A DNA stretch of 37,239 bases, from the NCBI GenBank assembly GCA_050015355.1, contig JBEKBO010000035.1, positions 1 to 37,239 on the forward strand, written 5' to 3'. Below, piece by piece: positions 17,714 to 26,547 of the stretch; positions within the stretch are counted from its first letter, which is position 1; the number at the start of each line of letters is the position of its first letter. The notes under the pieces were generated by a model. That model searched no databases, was not told the DNA's origin, and saw nothing but the letters and a program-made list of their open reading frames with translations. Origin of the DNA: CAWBRT01 sp050015355 (lineage in GTDB: Bacteria; Acidobacteriota; Terriglobia; Terriglobales; Acidobacteriaceae). Both the position numbers and the translations under genes were made by a program.

Positions 17714-17911
17714 ATCATGGAAGCAATAGCGGACGGATAGATTCGCTTCTGTCTGCGCCGTCATCCAGGAACGCTTCACTTCCTGGATGGGCTTCTTGTG
17801 GAAGAGGAAGATTGGACCGGATGGACGGGCACGCTTCTTGAGAAGCTCATACAGTCGACCGCTTATGGGAATCTCCCGCGCGTCGATCTCCATTCGCGGG
17901 GCGGCCGTCTT
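17695..17911 (-). pseudogene. Tyrosine recombinase fragment (minus strand)
   Basis: On the minus strand the frame reads AREIPISGRLYELLKKR, SGPIFLFHKKPIQEVKRSW and CFHDLRHTFAHR: the middle of a tyrosine recombinase catalytic domain with the HDLRHT box. From about 17697 on, the continuation no longer resembles the family. No N-terminal DNA-binding domain and no catalytic Tyr remain. It is different from, and convergent with, the plus-strand fragment. Confidence 0.7.
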
Positions 17912-18082
17912 TCGGCAGACATCCAGTCTGTCGTTGCCGCCGATTACGTCCGGAACTTGCGGGAGGAAGCGAAGAAAGGCATCTACGGACGATTGAAGCA
18001 GGGTTTCTATCCCATGCGGGCTCCGATCGGCTGCTCCATACTGCCGGCGGGCGCCCTAACAGCGAATAGCTTGACGGATTAA
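17900..18082 (+). pseudogene. Serine recombinase (large resolvase) fragment
   Basis: The frame from about 17900 to the TAA at 18080-18082 reads ADIQSVVAADYVRNLREE-AKKGIYGRLKQGFYPMRAPIG. This is the conserved helix E / start of the recombinase domain in large serine recombinases. The catalytic serine domain upstream is gone, and after APIG the sequence turns unrelated. It abuts the minus-strand tyrosine recombinase fragment. Confidence 0.7.
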
Positions 18083-18445
18083 AATCGTCTGCCAATGTCG
18101 CAAGCAGGCGAAATGGGTATACAATTGCTGCCATTCTCGAGGCGAAAATCATAATCTGCGACTGGGAATTCTGAGATTAGTGTGCCGCTGGAGATTAGTA
18201 GGTTCGGACACTGATCGAAATTGACCATGTTTGCATTGGTAATGACAAAGACAGGAGGGGACACGGCGACGCCTTGTTCTCTCGGCAAAAGGCGGCCTTT
18301 GTAGTCCCGGCGTTGATCGGAGGGAGCCGCAGAGGCCGACGTCGGTTCTGCGTCGCTAACCATTTTGAGGCGCCACAAACGTGGATCATGCAACTTCGGC
18401 GTGACAGATTGACCCGCTGCTAAGTGGAACAAGGAAATCGATCAC
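18083..18445. other. 363-bp stretch between the recombinase debris and the MFS gene
   Basis: No gene is assigned. A minus-strand frame (18079-18432, 117 codons) stays open and reads fairly protein-like in part (YKGRLLPREQGVAVSPPVF), but I recognise no family. It may be a shadow or debris. The stretch should contain the promoter of the catabolic cluster that starts at 18446; I saw no convincing -35/-10 pair or palindrome. Confidence 0.35.
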
Positions 18446-19786
18446 ATGCAATCAGCACTGAATACCGCCGCAATTCCGCACGCTCGGTGGATAAGAATCG
18501 TATCGCCGGCGATCATTATTTACATCGTTTCATACATGGACAAGATGAACATCGGCTTTGCCATGGCCGGAGGCATGAATGAAGAACTGAGGCTCTCCAT
18601 GGCCGTTGCTGGCTTCGCGGCGGGAATGTATTTCATTGGGACAATGGTATTGCAAGTGCCGGCCGGCCATATTGCGGAACATGGTAGTGCAAAGAAGTTT
18701 ATCCAATACTCGATTATAGCGTGGGGAGGTTTGTCTTTCCTGACGGGATTTGTGCAGAATGCCTGGCAGTTAATAGCAATGCGTTTCTTGCTCGGGGTTG
18801 CTGAAGGCGGCGTGTATCCGGTTGTCTTGATAATTGTTTCTAATTGGTTTCCAAGAAAAGAGCTTGGGCGTGCCAACGCTGTTTGTCTGATGGGTTTGGC
18901 ACTTGCGGCCGTTTTAACTAATCCGCTATCGGGATGGTTAATCGCCAGGTTCGGCTGGCGCTGGCTCTTTTTCGGCGAAGGTTTGATATCTCTGGCGACG
19001 ATATTCGTCTGGTTCCCGCTGATTAGCGACCATCCGGCAGACGCAAAATGGATATCTCGGGAAGAGAAAGACTACTTGGTCACAACATTGGCGGCGGAAA
19101 AAGCCGAAAGGGTAGCAGCCGCCTCCGAGCAAAGCGGCCGTGCGACATGGTCATATAAAGAAATACTTGCGAATAAGCATCTCTGGCTCCTGACCGCGAT
19201 ATACACCTGCGCATGCACGGGTCAATGGGGTTATATATTTTGGCTGCCCACACTGGTCAAGAAGCTCACGAAGGCGAGTTTGACGAACGTAGGCCTGCTA
19301 TCCGCGTTGCCTTTCATCGCTGCAATTGGAGGGTTGTATATTTTTGGTGCTTTGTCGGACAGAAAGGGCAATCGCAGGCTGTGTACTGCTACATGTCTTA
19401 GCAGCTTTGGTATATGCTTCTGGATTGCCGCTCAATTCCCTACTTATATCTGGCTTTCCTGCATTTTGCTGGTATTGACAGGCGTCTTTACTAAAGCTTG
19501 GCAGGGAACATTCTGGGCCATGCCGGATCTAGTATTGGCGCCAGGAGTTTCCGGAGCTGCTCGCGGCGGCATCAATGCGATCGGGAACTTGGGCGGCTTT
19601 ATTGGACCGGCGCTGGTCGGCTTGGTTGCGACTAAGACTGGAACTATGACCTACGGCGTTTACAGCCTTAGTGCCGTATTGATACTGGGTGGCATTATCA
19701 CGATGTTCTTGCCTAAAGTTACTGCCGGGTACAAATACAAAGCGGAAGCAAAAGCGGCAGATCGAGAAAAGGCGACTGCTAGCTAA
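18446..19786 (+). CDS. MFS transporter, anion:cation symporter (ACS) type
   Basis: The 446-residue protein has 12 predicted membrane segments in two six-helix halves. It shows ACS-family features: YIVSYMDKMNIGFAMAG in TM1 (the family's R/K-x-N-x-x-A region), the loop-2 region HIAEHGSAKKF, FLLGVAEGGVYPVVLIIVSNWFPRKELGRANA, and FGALSDRKGNRRL in the second half. ACS members (GudP, GarP, DgoT, ExuT, phthalate carriers) import organic anions, often sugar acids, with protons. AAGGAAAT precedes the ATG. It opens the plus-strand catabolic cluster and is followed by an FAD oxidoreductase. A sugar-acid substrate is inferred from family and neighbours. Confidence 0.9.
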   Translation: MQSALNTAAIPHARWIRIVSPAIIIYIVSYMDKMNIGFAMAGGMNEELRLSMAVAGFAAGMYFIGTMVLQVPAGHIAEHGSAKKFIQYSIIAWGGLSFLTGFVQNAWQLIAMRFLLGVAEGGVYPVVLIIVSNWFPRKELGRANAVCLMGLALAAVLTNPLSGWLIARFGWRWLFFGEGLISLATIFVWFPLISDHPADAKWISREEKDYLVTTLAAEKAERVAAASEQSGRATWSYKEILANKHLWLLTAIYTCACTGQWGYIFWLPTLVKKLTKASLTNVGLLSALPFIAAIGGLYIFGALSDRKGNRRLCTATCLSSFGICFWIAAQFPTYIWLSCILLVLTGVFTKAWQGTFWAMPDLVLAPGVSGAARGGINAIGNLGGFIGPALVGLVATKTGTMTYGVYSLSAVLILGGIITMFLPKVTAGYKYKAEAKAADREKATAS

Positions 19787-19904
19787 TCACGCTGGCTAAG
19801 AGTTCGCCGTTGCTTGCCGAGGAAAACCGAACGCAGTACAAGTGTCGAGAAGCCGCACAAGCTAGATCGTCTAATAGGGTGAATCGGGCAAAGGGAGGAC
19901 GCAG

Positions 19905-21389
19905 ATGAATTCAGCTATAGGATACAAAGAAGCGGAGGTGGTCATCGCGGGTGCCGGCCCGGGCGGTGCGCTTGCCGCAATTGCGGCGGGACGGATGGGA
20001 GCGAAGGTCCTTCTCATCGACCAGCTTGGATTTCCAGGGGGCATGTTCAGCGGTGGAAACATGTCCGTAACGAACTGCTGGCCGTGGGCTGGAATAGGGA
20101 AGGAGATTTTCGACCGCCTGAAGGCGCGCGGCGCGGCCATCAGCCATCCCAACGACCCTCCAAATTATCCGTTATTTCACTTCGGCGCCTACTCCTGGCG
20201 CAATGTGCCCTACGACCCCGAGGCTGCAAAGCTGGTGCTGTTTGAAATATTGCAAGAAGCTGGCGTGAGCCTGCTCCTGCATTCGTACGTGACCGGCGCC
20301 ATCATGGAAGGCAATCAGGTTCGGGGCGTTGTGGTCGAAAACAAATCTGGACGGCAGGTGATCTGCGGCAAGGTCATTTGCGACGGAACTGCAGACGGTG
20401 ATGTCGCTGCCTCCGCGGGCGCGGAGTTCATCAAAGGTCAAGACCAGGGTGACGGAACCAGAAAGCTGTTCCCGATGACGATGCTGGTCCGCCTCAGCCA
20501 TGTCGATTGGCCACGCGTTGGCGAGTATTCAAAAACGGACACGGGCTGGGACAAAGCCATTGCCAGAGCCACCGCCGCCGGCGATCTGCCCTACTACAAG
20601 GCGCGGGCGCGCGACATGGTTCCCTACGTGGGACACCCACGGCCAGAGATGGCACACCTCTGGTGGGAAGACGGCGCCCTGCTCTGGGGCGGCACGGTCG
20701 ACGGTGTGGACGGCACGGATGCAGATTCGCTGACACACGCCGAGGTGGAGTGTCGGAAGCAGTGGGTCTCGGAGCTGGCGTTCCTGCGCAAGTATATTCC
20801 TGGCTTCGCAGAGTGCCGCGTGGAAGACAGCGGCGTGACCGTGGGCGTGCGCATCAGCCGCAACATCGTCGGCGAATATATGTATACGGGATACGACATC
20901 CTTGAAGAGCGGGAGTTTGAGGATACGGTTGCATATATCACTCCGTTGTACTTGGGCGTGCCTTATGGTTGCCTTCTGCCGAAGCAGGTCGACAACCTTC
21001 TGATCGCGGGCCGCTGCATTTCGACGACTCCCGGACAGACCACCTCCGGGCCGACCTTAGGCTCGTACAACAATATGAAGAGCATTCCGACCGTCATGAC
21101 CTACGGCGAAGCGGCTGGAACCGCCGCCGCCTTATCTGTGCGGCAAGGCGTAACACCGCGGCAACTCAACCGAGATCTCCTCGTTTCAACGCTGAAGAAA
21201 AACAGAGCGGTCGTTGATCGTGCTGAAAGAGATGCCATGATGGAAAGCGAGCGGCTTCCTGACGGAACTTCGTTCAAGCCGTACTTCGAGAGGCGACAGG
21301 CGGAACTTAGGGCGCATTGGGAGGAGAGAGGCTATAAGTTTGAAAAGGCGAAACAGGTGCTGGTGACGCTCACTGGCGCGAAGGCATAG
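19905..21389 (+). CDS. FAD-dependent oxidoreductase (PF12831 type), copy 1
   Basis: The 494-residue flavoprotein begins with a dinucleotide-binding fold (VVIAGAGPGGALAAIAAG, ending in the ribose-binding acid of VLLIDQ). FPGGMFSGGNMS follows, then the ICDGTADGDVAASAGAEF block typical of FAD-dependent oxidoreductases related to fumarate reductase/thiazole-type proteins. The C-terminal FAD block is LLIAGRCISTTPGQTTSGP...TYGEAAGTAAAL. No signal peptide is seen, so it is cytoplasmic. GGGAGGA precedes ATG 19905. It lies between the MFS and the first sodium symporter. These enzymes oxidise hydroxyl or similar C-H groups of small acids, but the substrate of this clade is not known to me. Two further paralogues occur at 31185 and 34183. 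Confidence 0.87.
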   Translation: MNSAIGYKEAEVVIAGAGPGGALAAIAAGRMGAKVLLIDQLGFPGGMFSGGNMSVTNCWPWAGIGKEIFDRLKARGAAISHPNDPPNYPLFHFGAYSWRNVPYDPEAAKLVLFEILQEAGVSLLLHSYVTGAIMEGNQVRGVVVENKSGRQVICGKVICDGTADGDVAASAGAEFIKGQDQGDGTRKLFPMTMLVRLSHVDWPRVGEYSKTDTGWDKAIARATAAGDLPYYKARARDMVPYVGHPRPEMAHLWWEDGALLWGGTVDGVDGTDADSLTHAEVECRKQWVSELAFLRKYIPGFAECRVEDSGVTVGVRISRNIVGEYMYTGYDILEEREFEDTVAYITPLYLGVPYGCLLPKQVDNLLIAGRCISTTPGQTTSGPTLGSYNNMKSIPTVMTYGEAAGTAAALSVRQGVTPRQLNRDLLVSTLKKNRAVVDRAERDAMMESERLPDGTSFKPYFERRQAELRAHWEERGYKFEKAKQVLVTLTGAKA

Positions 21390-21468
21390 CGACCAGAATG
21401 CCTGCCGGAGATCGTACCCAGAACCACTAACAGTCTGCCCCGAAGCATTGATTCGAGGAGGATGAATC

Positions 21469-22899
21469 ATGCACGCCACAAGTGGAGCCGTTGTTCTTGG
21501 GATCGTCGTCTCTTACTTGGTCTTCACCACCGCAGTTGGGGCGTGGTCGGTAAAGTACTCGAAAGACACCAACAGCTTCATGAGTGCGAAGAATCAGATG
21601 GGCACGTACATCATAAGCGTGTTGCTGGTTTCCGAGTTTGTCGCCTCGGCTTCGACGCTGGGAACTTCTCAGACTGCCTTTGAAACCGGGATTTCGGCAT
21701 CGTGGGTGTTTATTTCGATTGCTATCGGGTTCCTCCTGTACTCCTTTCTCTTGGCCGGGAAATACAACGAGACGAAGGAGTACACCATCTCCGGGATCAT
21801 CGCGCAGCGATACGGCAGAGAAGCGCGTTTGATCGTCTCCGCGATTATGATCTATGCGCTGATTACGGTAAATGTGGTGGCTTATACAGGCGGAGCGGTG
21901 GTATTGGGAACGCTCCTCAATATCCCCATCACGTCCGCCGTGTGGGTGATGGCGACAGCAGCGACTATATGTGTCGCTACCGGCGGAATTCGAGGAGTCG
22001 GCTTCGCAAACCTGGTGCATTTCGTGGCCAAGTATGCTGCGCTTGTAGTCACGGCTGTTGTTGCACACAACATGCTGAAAGCTCATCCGAGGGGGTGGGA
22101 GTCTTTGCCGCCGATTTATTTCTCGATGACCGGCGTGGGCGTTTCGCAGATCGCGGCATGGACAATCGGGAACATCGGGGCAGTGTTCGCCACCCAGTAC
22201 GTCATACAAAGCATCAGTTCACTGAAGAATGCGCAGGAAGCGAAGAAGGCCAGTATGTTCGCCAGCCTCTGGCTTTTGCCTGTCGGCTTCATTGCCGCGT
22301 ATATCGGCATGGTGGCGCGAATCCTGTTTCCTAAGATCAAGAGCGTTCAGGCACTACCGATCTTTCTCAAGTATATGGGTCCGTGGACAGCGGGAGTCGT
22401 GGCTACGGGGATCCTGGCTGTGGCCTTTGTCACGATCCTGGCCTGCCATCTCGGGGCGACGGCGCTGGTGATGAAGGATTTCTATGCGCCGCTGGTGAAG
22501 CCGAGCGAGAAGCATCAGATTCTCGCGGTCAGGATCTTAGCAATCATCCTGGGAGTTCTTCCCGTACCGTTTGCGTTATATGTACCAGCCCTGCTCAAAA
22601 CGGTATTTTTTGCGAGAGCGTTGCGCGCGAGCCTTACCGTCATTGTCCTGTTTATGTTTTACGCCCCGAAGGTTGGGAGCAAGAGAAGTGCAACAGTCAG
22701 CCTGGTGTTGAGTGTGCTGTTTACGACGATATGGTTCGTCCTGAAAAATCCGTTTGGGATTGACAACATGTACGTCGCCGTTGCCACGCCGTTCGTTTGC
22801 TTGCTGGGCGGGGCACTCTTTCGCCGGATGAGAGCGTCCAGCGAACTTGAGAAGCAATCCAAGTCAGCGACTGCGGGAATACGAGGGGAGGGATTCTGA
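21469..22899 (+). CDS. Sodium:solute symporter (SSS family), copy 1
   Basis: The 476-residue protein has about 12-13 hydrophobic segments with SSS-type signatures. TM1 and the following loop read AVGAWSVKYSKDTNSFMSAKNQMG. They are followed by EFVASASTLGTSQTAFETGISA, GKYNETKEYTISGIIAQRYG (the NEYTIS-like loop), IRGVGFANLVHF and IGNIGAVFATQYVIQSISSLKNAQEAKKAS. GGAGG lies just before ATG 21469. The transporter likely takes up an organic acid or sugar acid with Na+. It is the first of three close paralogues (29000, 32685), each beside an FAD oxidoreductase of the same family, which suggests linked uptake and oxidation. Confidence 0.9.
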   Translation: MHATSGAVVLGIVVSYLVFTTAVGAWSVKYSKDTNSFMSAKNQMGTYIISVLLVSEFVASASTLGTSQTAFETGISASWVFISIAIGFLLYSFLLAGKYNETKEYTISGIIAQRYGREARLIVSAIMIYALITVNVVAYTGGAVVLGTLLNIPITSAVWVMATAATICVATGGIRGVGFANLVHFVAKYAALVVTAVVAHNMLKAHPRGWESLPPIYFSMTGVGVSQIAAWTIGNIGAVFATQYVIQSISSLKNAQEAKKASMFASLWLLPVGFIAAYIGMVARILFPKIKSVQALPIFLKYMGPWTAGVVATGILAVAFVTILACHLGATALVMKDFYAPLVKPSEKHQILAVRILAIILGVLPVPFALYVPALLKTVFFARALRASLTVIVLFMFYAPKVGSKRSATVSLVLSVLFTTIWFVLKNPFGIDNMYVAVATPFVCLLGGALFRRMRASSELEKQSKSATAGIRGEGF

Positions 22900-23090
22900 T
22901 TGCTCCTCTCGGCGCGGGCCCCTGCTTTGCCCTAACACGCGCCTGGGAACATGGACCACAAACGAGGGCATGCTGTCAGCGGGGATTTGCTCGGCGAAAA
23001 ATGCCGAATTAACCTACGGCGAAGCTATTCTGGAAATCCCAGTCCCCGCAGAGTCCTCCTCGACCACCATTAAGAAGTAAAACTTGGGGT

Positions 23091-23122
23091 GTGGAGAAGA
23101 ACAGGATTTCGGTTCTTTCCAC
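23091..23122 (+). terminator. Hairpin after the first symporter gene, possible terminator
   Basis: GTGGA-G-AAGAAC (23091-23102) pairs with GTTCTT-TCCAC (23112-23122): 11 base pairs with a single bulged G and a 9-nt loop. There is no T-tract behind it, so it would be a weak intrinsic terminator or a processing site. Its place between the symporter and the LacI gene fits a transcript boundary. Confidence 0.4.
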
Positions 23123-23163
23123 CGCCTCTCAGCAAAACTCTAATCTCAAAGATTTTAATTTAT

Positions 23164-23179
23164 ATGAATACGTATTCAT
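23164..23179. promoter_or_regulatory. Perfect 16-bp palindrome, LacI-type operator
   Basis: ATGAATACGTATTCAT reads the same on both strands, with a central CG as in most LacI/GalR operators. It lies 30 bp upstream of the regulator's first ATG. A near copy (ATGAATACGAATTC, 23218-23231; 13 of 16 positions when extended) overlaps the regulator's own start region, 54 bp centre to centre. Autoregulation by the LacI-family protein is the natural reading. Confidence 0.7.
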
Positions 23180-23208
23180 GATTTAATTACTGATTAATAA
23201 AGTATAGT

Positions 23209-24297
23209 ATGCATGAAATGAATACGAATTCTAACCAGAAAGGCGTTACGAGTCGCGATATCGCCCGGCGCGCTGGTGTTTCGCAAGCGACAGTTTCCCG
23301 CGTACTGACGGGGAACCCGGTGAGGCAAGAACTCCGCGATAAGGTGAAAGCGGCGATTCGGGAGCTGAAATATCGCCCCAATGGCACCGCCCGCGCCATG
23401 CGCACAAGCCGCACCGGAAACATCGGCCTGGTCGTCCCGCGCCTTGCAAACCCCCTACATCCGGCGTTGCTGCACGTGTTGGGTGGCGCTGTCACCCAAG
23501 CTGGGTTCCGCGTTGTCGTCTGGAGCACGGATGACGTAGACGAGAAAGCTGCCGCCGACGCGGTGAGAGGAAGTCTTGTCGACGGCGTTATCATGACTGC
23601 CGCGACTACCGCCTCTACACAGCTCTATGAGGCGGTGCAACTCAAGGCGCCCGTCGTTTTGGTTAATCGTGTGGTAGAAGGATGGCCTTGCGATCAGGTG
23701 GCCAGCGACAATGTCGCCGGCGCGCGCATGGTTGCTGAGTATTTATTGAATTCGGGCCGCCGCCGTATCGGAATGGTAGGGGGGATTTCGCTGGCCAGCA
23801 GCATCCGCCAACGCCAGTTCGGGTTCCGCGAAATGCTGGCAAGCCGCGGACGTGCGCTGGACGAGAGGCTTTGTGAACTGGTTGAACAATTTTCCTACAG
23901 GACTGGTTTTGAGGCGGCGGCGCGCCTGCTTGATCTTGCCGAGCCTCCCGACGCCCTTTTCTGTGTTAACGATTTCCTCGCCCTGGGGGCAAGAGATGCA
24001 GCTCGCAACCGCGATTTCGATGTTCCCGGTGCACTTTGGATCGTCGGTTACGACGACATCGAGATGGCATCCTGGCATGCTTTCGACCTTACGACCGTCC
24101 GGCAGCCACTTTCGCAGATGGCGGAATACGCAGTGCGTTTTCTGCTCGAACGCATCAGCGGCTACGAAGGTGAGGGCCGGAACATTCGTCTGTCGAATGA
24201 TCTTGTACTCCGTGGATCGACTTCGCGACGGCAGAACACTTCAACTTCAACTAGCAATAGCTGTACCGAGCCGCACCCGATTACGGAAGACAAATGA
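23209..24297 (+). CDS. LacI/GalR family transcriptional regulator
   Basis: The 362-residue regulator has the N-terminal LacI helix-turn-helix (TSRDIARRAGVSQATVSRVL), the hinge (YRPNGTARAMRTSRTGNIG) and a periplasmic-binding-protein-like effector domain (VDGVIMTAATT, VVLVNRVVEGWP, GRRRIGMVGG, PDALFCVNDFLALGARDAA, WIVGYDDIEMASW, TTVRQPLSQMAEYAV). Full length for the family. The start is uncertain. ATG 23209 and ATG 23218 are both in frame and no ribosome binding site is evident. TATAGT at 23204-23209 could give an almost leaderless mRNA from 23218. It probably represses the dehydratase/dehydrogenase genes behind it (45 bp downstream, same strand) and itself until a sugar-acid-like effector binds. 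Confidence 0.92.
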   Translation: MHEMNTNSNQKGVTSRDIARRAGVSQATVSRVLTGNPVRQELRDKVKAAIRELKYRPNGTARAMRTSRTGNIGLVVPRLANPLHPALLHVLGGAVTQAGFRVVVWSTDDVDEKAAADAVRGSLVDGVIMTAATTASTQLYEAVQLKAPVVLVNRVVEGWPCDQVASDNVAGARMVAEYLLNSGRRRIGMVGGISLASSIRQRQFGFREMLASRGRALDERLCELVEQFSYRTGFEAAARLLDLAEPPDALFCVNDFLALGARDAARNRDFDVPGALWIVGYDDIEMASWHAFDLTTVRQPLSQMAEYAVRFLLERISGYEGEGRNIRLSNDLVLRGSTSRRQNTSTSTSNSCTEPHPITEDK

Positions 24298-24342
24298 TGA
24301 GGGCTTGTGCCTCGTCGATACTTACAACGCAAAAGGAGCACG

Positions 24343-25482
24343 ATGAAAATCACTGGTATTGAAGCAATGATCCTGCGAACCAAGATGGATAAGCCGTTCA
24401 CGTCTGCACGGGGATGGTGGTACAAGACGAAGAACGCAATGCTGGTGAAGGTCAGCACCGACGAAGGTATTGTGGGCTGGGGCGAGGCCTACGGTCCTGG
24501 TGAGATGACCAAAACCGCTATCGAAACCCTCTTGGCGCCAATGGTCTGCGGCGCCGATCCCTTCGATGTCGATGTGCTGTGGGAAAAGATGTACCAGCGC
24601 GTCGAGGACTACGATCCGCAGGGCTTTGGCGTGGCCGGCATCAGCGCTATCGATATCGCTCTTTGGGACATCATGGGCAAGACGTTGAACCGCCCCGTAT
24701 ACCAATTGCTCGGCGGAGCTCATCGCAAGACGGTCAGAGCATACGCCACCGGACTTTATTTCATGAGTGAAGACGGCGACCACACCGCGCCTTCGGTCGA
24801 AGAAGCCCTCATGTACAAGCAGCAGGGTTTCACCGGAGTCAAGATGAAGATCGCGCTGCCTCCGCGCCAGGAACTGAAGCGCGTTGAAAAAGTACGTGTG
24901 GCATTGGGCTCCGAGATTGAACTGATGGTCGACGCCAATCACGGCTACAACCTCAGCAATGCGCTCCTGCTGGGCCGAGAATTCGAGAAGATGGGCCTGG
25001 CTTGGTTCGAAGAACCGGTTTCGCCGCACGACCTCGACGCCTACGCCGATCTTAGAAGCAAACTGAGCATCCCGCTGGCTGGCGGGGAGAACGCTTTTAC
25101 GCGCTATGCCTTCAAGGAGATCATCGAGAAGAGAGCGATGGACATCATCCAGCCCGACGTTTGCTGTGCCGGGGGCATGACGGAGACCAAGAAGATCGGC
25201 CACATGGCGGAAACCTACGGCATTGGCGTGATACCTCACGTATGGGGTTCGGCGGTTGGACTCTTCGCCGCTCTTCACACGATGGCCTCACTTCCGCCCG
25301 CTCCGCATAGCTGGCGTCCAGCGCCGATGTGGATGGAATACGAGCAGACCGAGAACCCATTCCGCGATCATCTCGTCGCTGAGCAAGTTTGTCAGAAGAA
25401 CGGCATCGTCAGCGTGCCGGAAGGCCCTGGGCTCGGCTTCACCATCAACGAAGACACGATTAAGCGGTATCGGATTGCGTAG
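24343..25482 (+). CDS. Enolase-superfamily sugar-acid enzyme (mandelate racemase/MLE family; D-galactarolactone cycloisomerase-like)
   Basis: 379 residues from ATG 24343 (AAGGAG 7 nt upstream; an upstream GTG at 24307 is in frame but lacks a site). The barrel shows the mandelate-racemase-subgroup residues: K167-M-K169, metal ligands D197 (VDANHGY), E223 (WFEEPV) and E249 (AGGEN), and the D272/H299 dyad (QPD, PHVWG). The opening MKITGIEAMILRTKMDKPF and several blocks resemble, from memory, Agrobacterium D-galactarolactone cycloisomerase more than mandelate racemase. Family reactions are dehydration, epimerisation or cycloisomerisation of sugar acids and lactones. The gene is the first enzyme of the LacI-linked group and defines the pathway as acidic-sugar catabolism. 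Exact substrate not decidable. Confidence 0.9.
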   Translation: MKITGIEAMILRTKMDKPFTSARGWWYKTKNAMLVKVSTDEGIVGWGEAYGPGEMTKTAIETLLAPMVCGADPFDVDVLWEKMYQRVEDYDPQGFGVAGISAIDIALWDIMGKTLNRPVYQLLGGAHRKTVRAYATGLYFMSEDGDHTAPSVEEALMYKQQGFTGVKMKIALPPRQELKRVEKVRVALGSEIELMVDANHGYNLSNALLLGREFEKMGLAWFEEPVSPHDLDAYADLRSKLSIPLAGGENAFTRYAFKEIIEKRAMDIIQPDVCCAGGMTETKKIGHMAETYGIGVIPHVWGSAVGLFAALHTMASLPPAPHSWRPAPMWMEYEQTENPFRDHLVAEQVCQKNGIVSVPEGPGLGFTINEDTIKRYRIA

Positions 25483-25491
25483 GTAAGGATA

Positions 25492-26534
25492 ATGACCATC
25501 AAAGCCGATGTGCTGCGCGATTTTTACTATCGCGTTCTGATCCTGTGGGTACAGGAACGGAGGAGGCGTCGATCACGGCCGATGCGCTGATCGACGCGGA
25601 CCTCCATGGACTTGAAACTCACGGCGCTTTTCGAATTCCCGCCTACGTGCGTGTCGCGATAGAGAACGCGCTCGAACCCGGGGGGAAGCCACGCGTCGAA
25701 TGGCGCAAAGGTGCGCTCTCTCTGGTCAACGGCAACAACGGATGGGGGCAGCCGGCTGCCGAGCTTGCCGTGAGCGAGGTGATCGCAAACGCCAGAAATA
25801 GCTGCATTGGCGCCGCCGGCATCCACAACACAAACCATATCGGGACTTGCGCATACTATGCACGAATGCTGGCCAGAGCGGGGCTGGTCGGATTCGTTAC
25901 CACGAACTCGCCTCCAAACATGCCGCCTACGGGCGGCGCGGAAGCCGTGCTCGGAACCAATCCTATTTGCTTCAGCGCCCCGGCCTCGGGCGGTCGCGTT
26001 GTCGTAGTCGACATGGCGACTTCAGTCGTTGCCAAGGGCAAGATTATGCTCGCAGCGGAGCGCGGGGAAGCAATTCCAGCGGGCTGGGCGGTAGACAAAG
26101 ACGGGCATCCAACCACGGATCCGAAGGCGGCTCTGGGCGGCTACCTTCTTCCTGTCGGCGGCCCCAAGGGATACGGCCTTGCCCTCTTCGCCGACATCTT
26201 TGCCGGCGTACTTACCGGCGCAGAGGTGGCAAAAGATCTGAACACGATGTATTCGCCACAACTGAAGAAGTCTGGCGTCGGCGCGTTTCTGTTCGGTATC
26301 GATACAGCCGCCTTCGGAGCCGGTGATGTGAGTGCGCGGATGGATAAGCTGATCGAGATGGTAGTTGGGGCGAAGCTCGCCGAGGGAGCCACGAAAATCT
26401 ATCTGCCCGGCGAGATTGAAGAATCGACGGCCGGGAGACGGAAGCGGGAAGGCATCGCAGTCAGCGCATCCGTGCTCGCAAACCTCCATAAAGTTGCCAA
26501 TGATCTTGGAGTAACGCCGCTGGCGGTGCAGTAA
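25492..26534 (+). CDS. Malate/L-lactate (Ldh_2/YlbC-type) dehydrogenase, apparent 5' frameshift
   Basis: The Ldh_2 family uses NAD(P)H to reduce 2-keto acids or imines (malate, ureidoglycolate, 2,3-diketo-gulonate, sulfolactate, pyrroline-2-carboxylate dehydrogenases). Blocks seen: DLHGLETHGAFRIPAYV (catalytic His), NGNNGWGQPA, AAGIHNTNHIGTCAYYA, VLGTNPICFSAPA, VDMATSVVAKGKI, GGPKGYGLALFADIF. The natural start is ATG 25492 with AAGGA before it, giving MTIKADVLRDFYYRVLI. This frame is shifted by one at 25541-25544. One more C there restores RVLIPVGTGTEEASITAD. Without it the longest product would start at GTG 25545 and lack the first helix. It lies 9 bp after the enolase-superfamily gene. Probably oxidises a keto/hydroxy-acid intermediate. 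Sequencing error versus mutation is open. Confidence 0.85.
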
Positions 26535-26547
26535 GGGGAACTCACTT

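Larger units (their letters stand above)
22900..23208. other. 309-bp intergenic stretch before the LacI gene
   Basis: The first 180 bp hold a short frame ending near 23080 (..NTRLGTWTTNEGMLSAG..) that is not recognisable and may be debris. Then come a hairpin (23091-23122), an AT-rich region and the perfect palindrome at 23164-23179. The AT-rich end with TATAGT at 23204-23209 is the likely LacI promoter. Confidence 0.5.

Noticed and set aside
17798..17893. Start of the serine recombinase frame (EEEDWTGWTG...)
   Set aside because: This part is antisense to the tyrosine recombinase fragment, which has real family motifs; only the region after about 17900 is serine recombinase.
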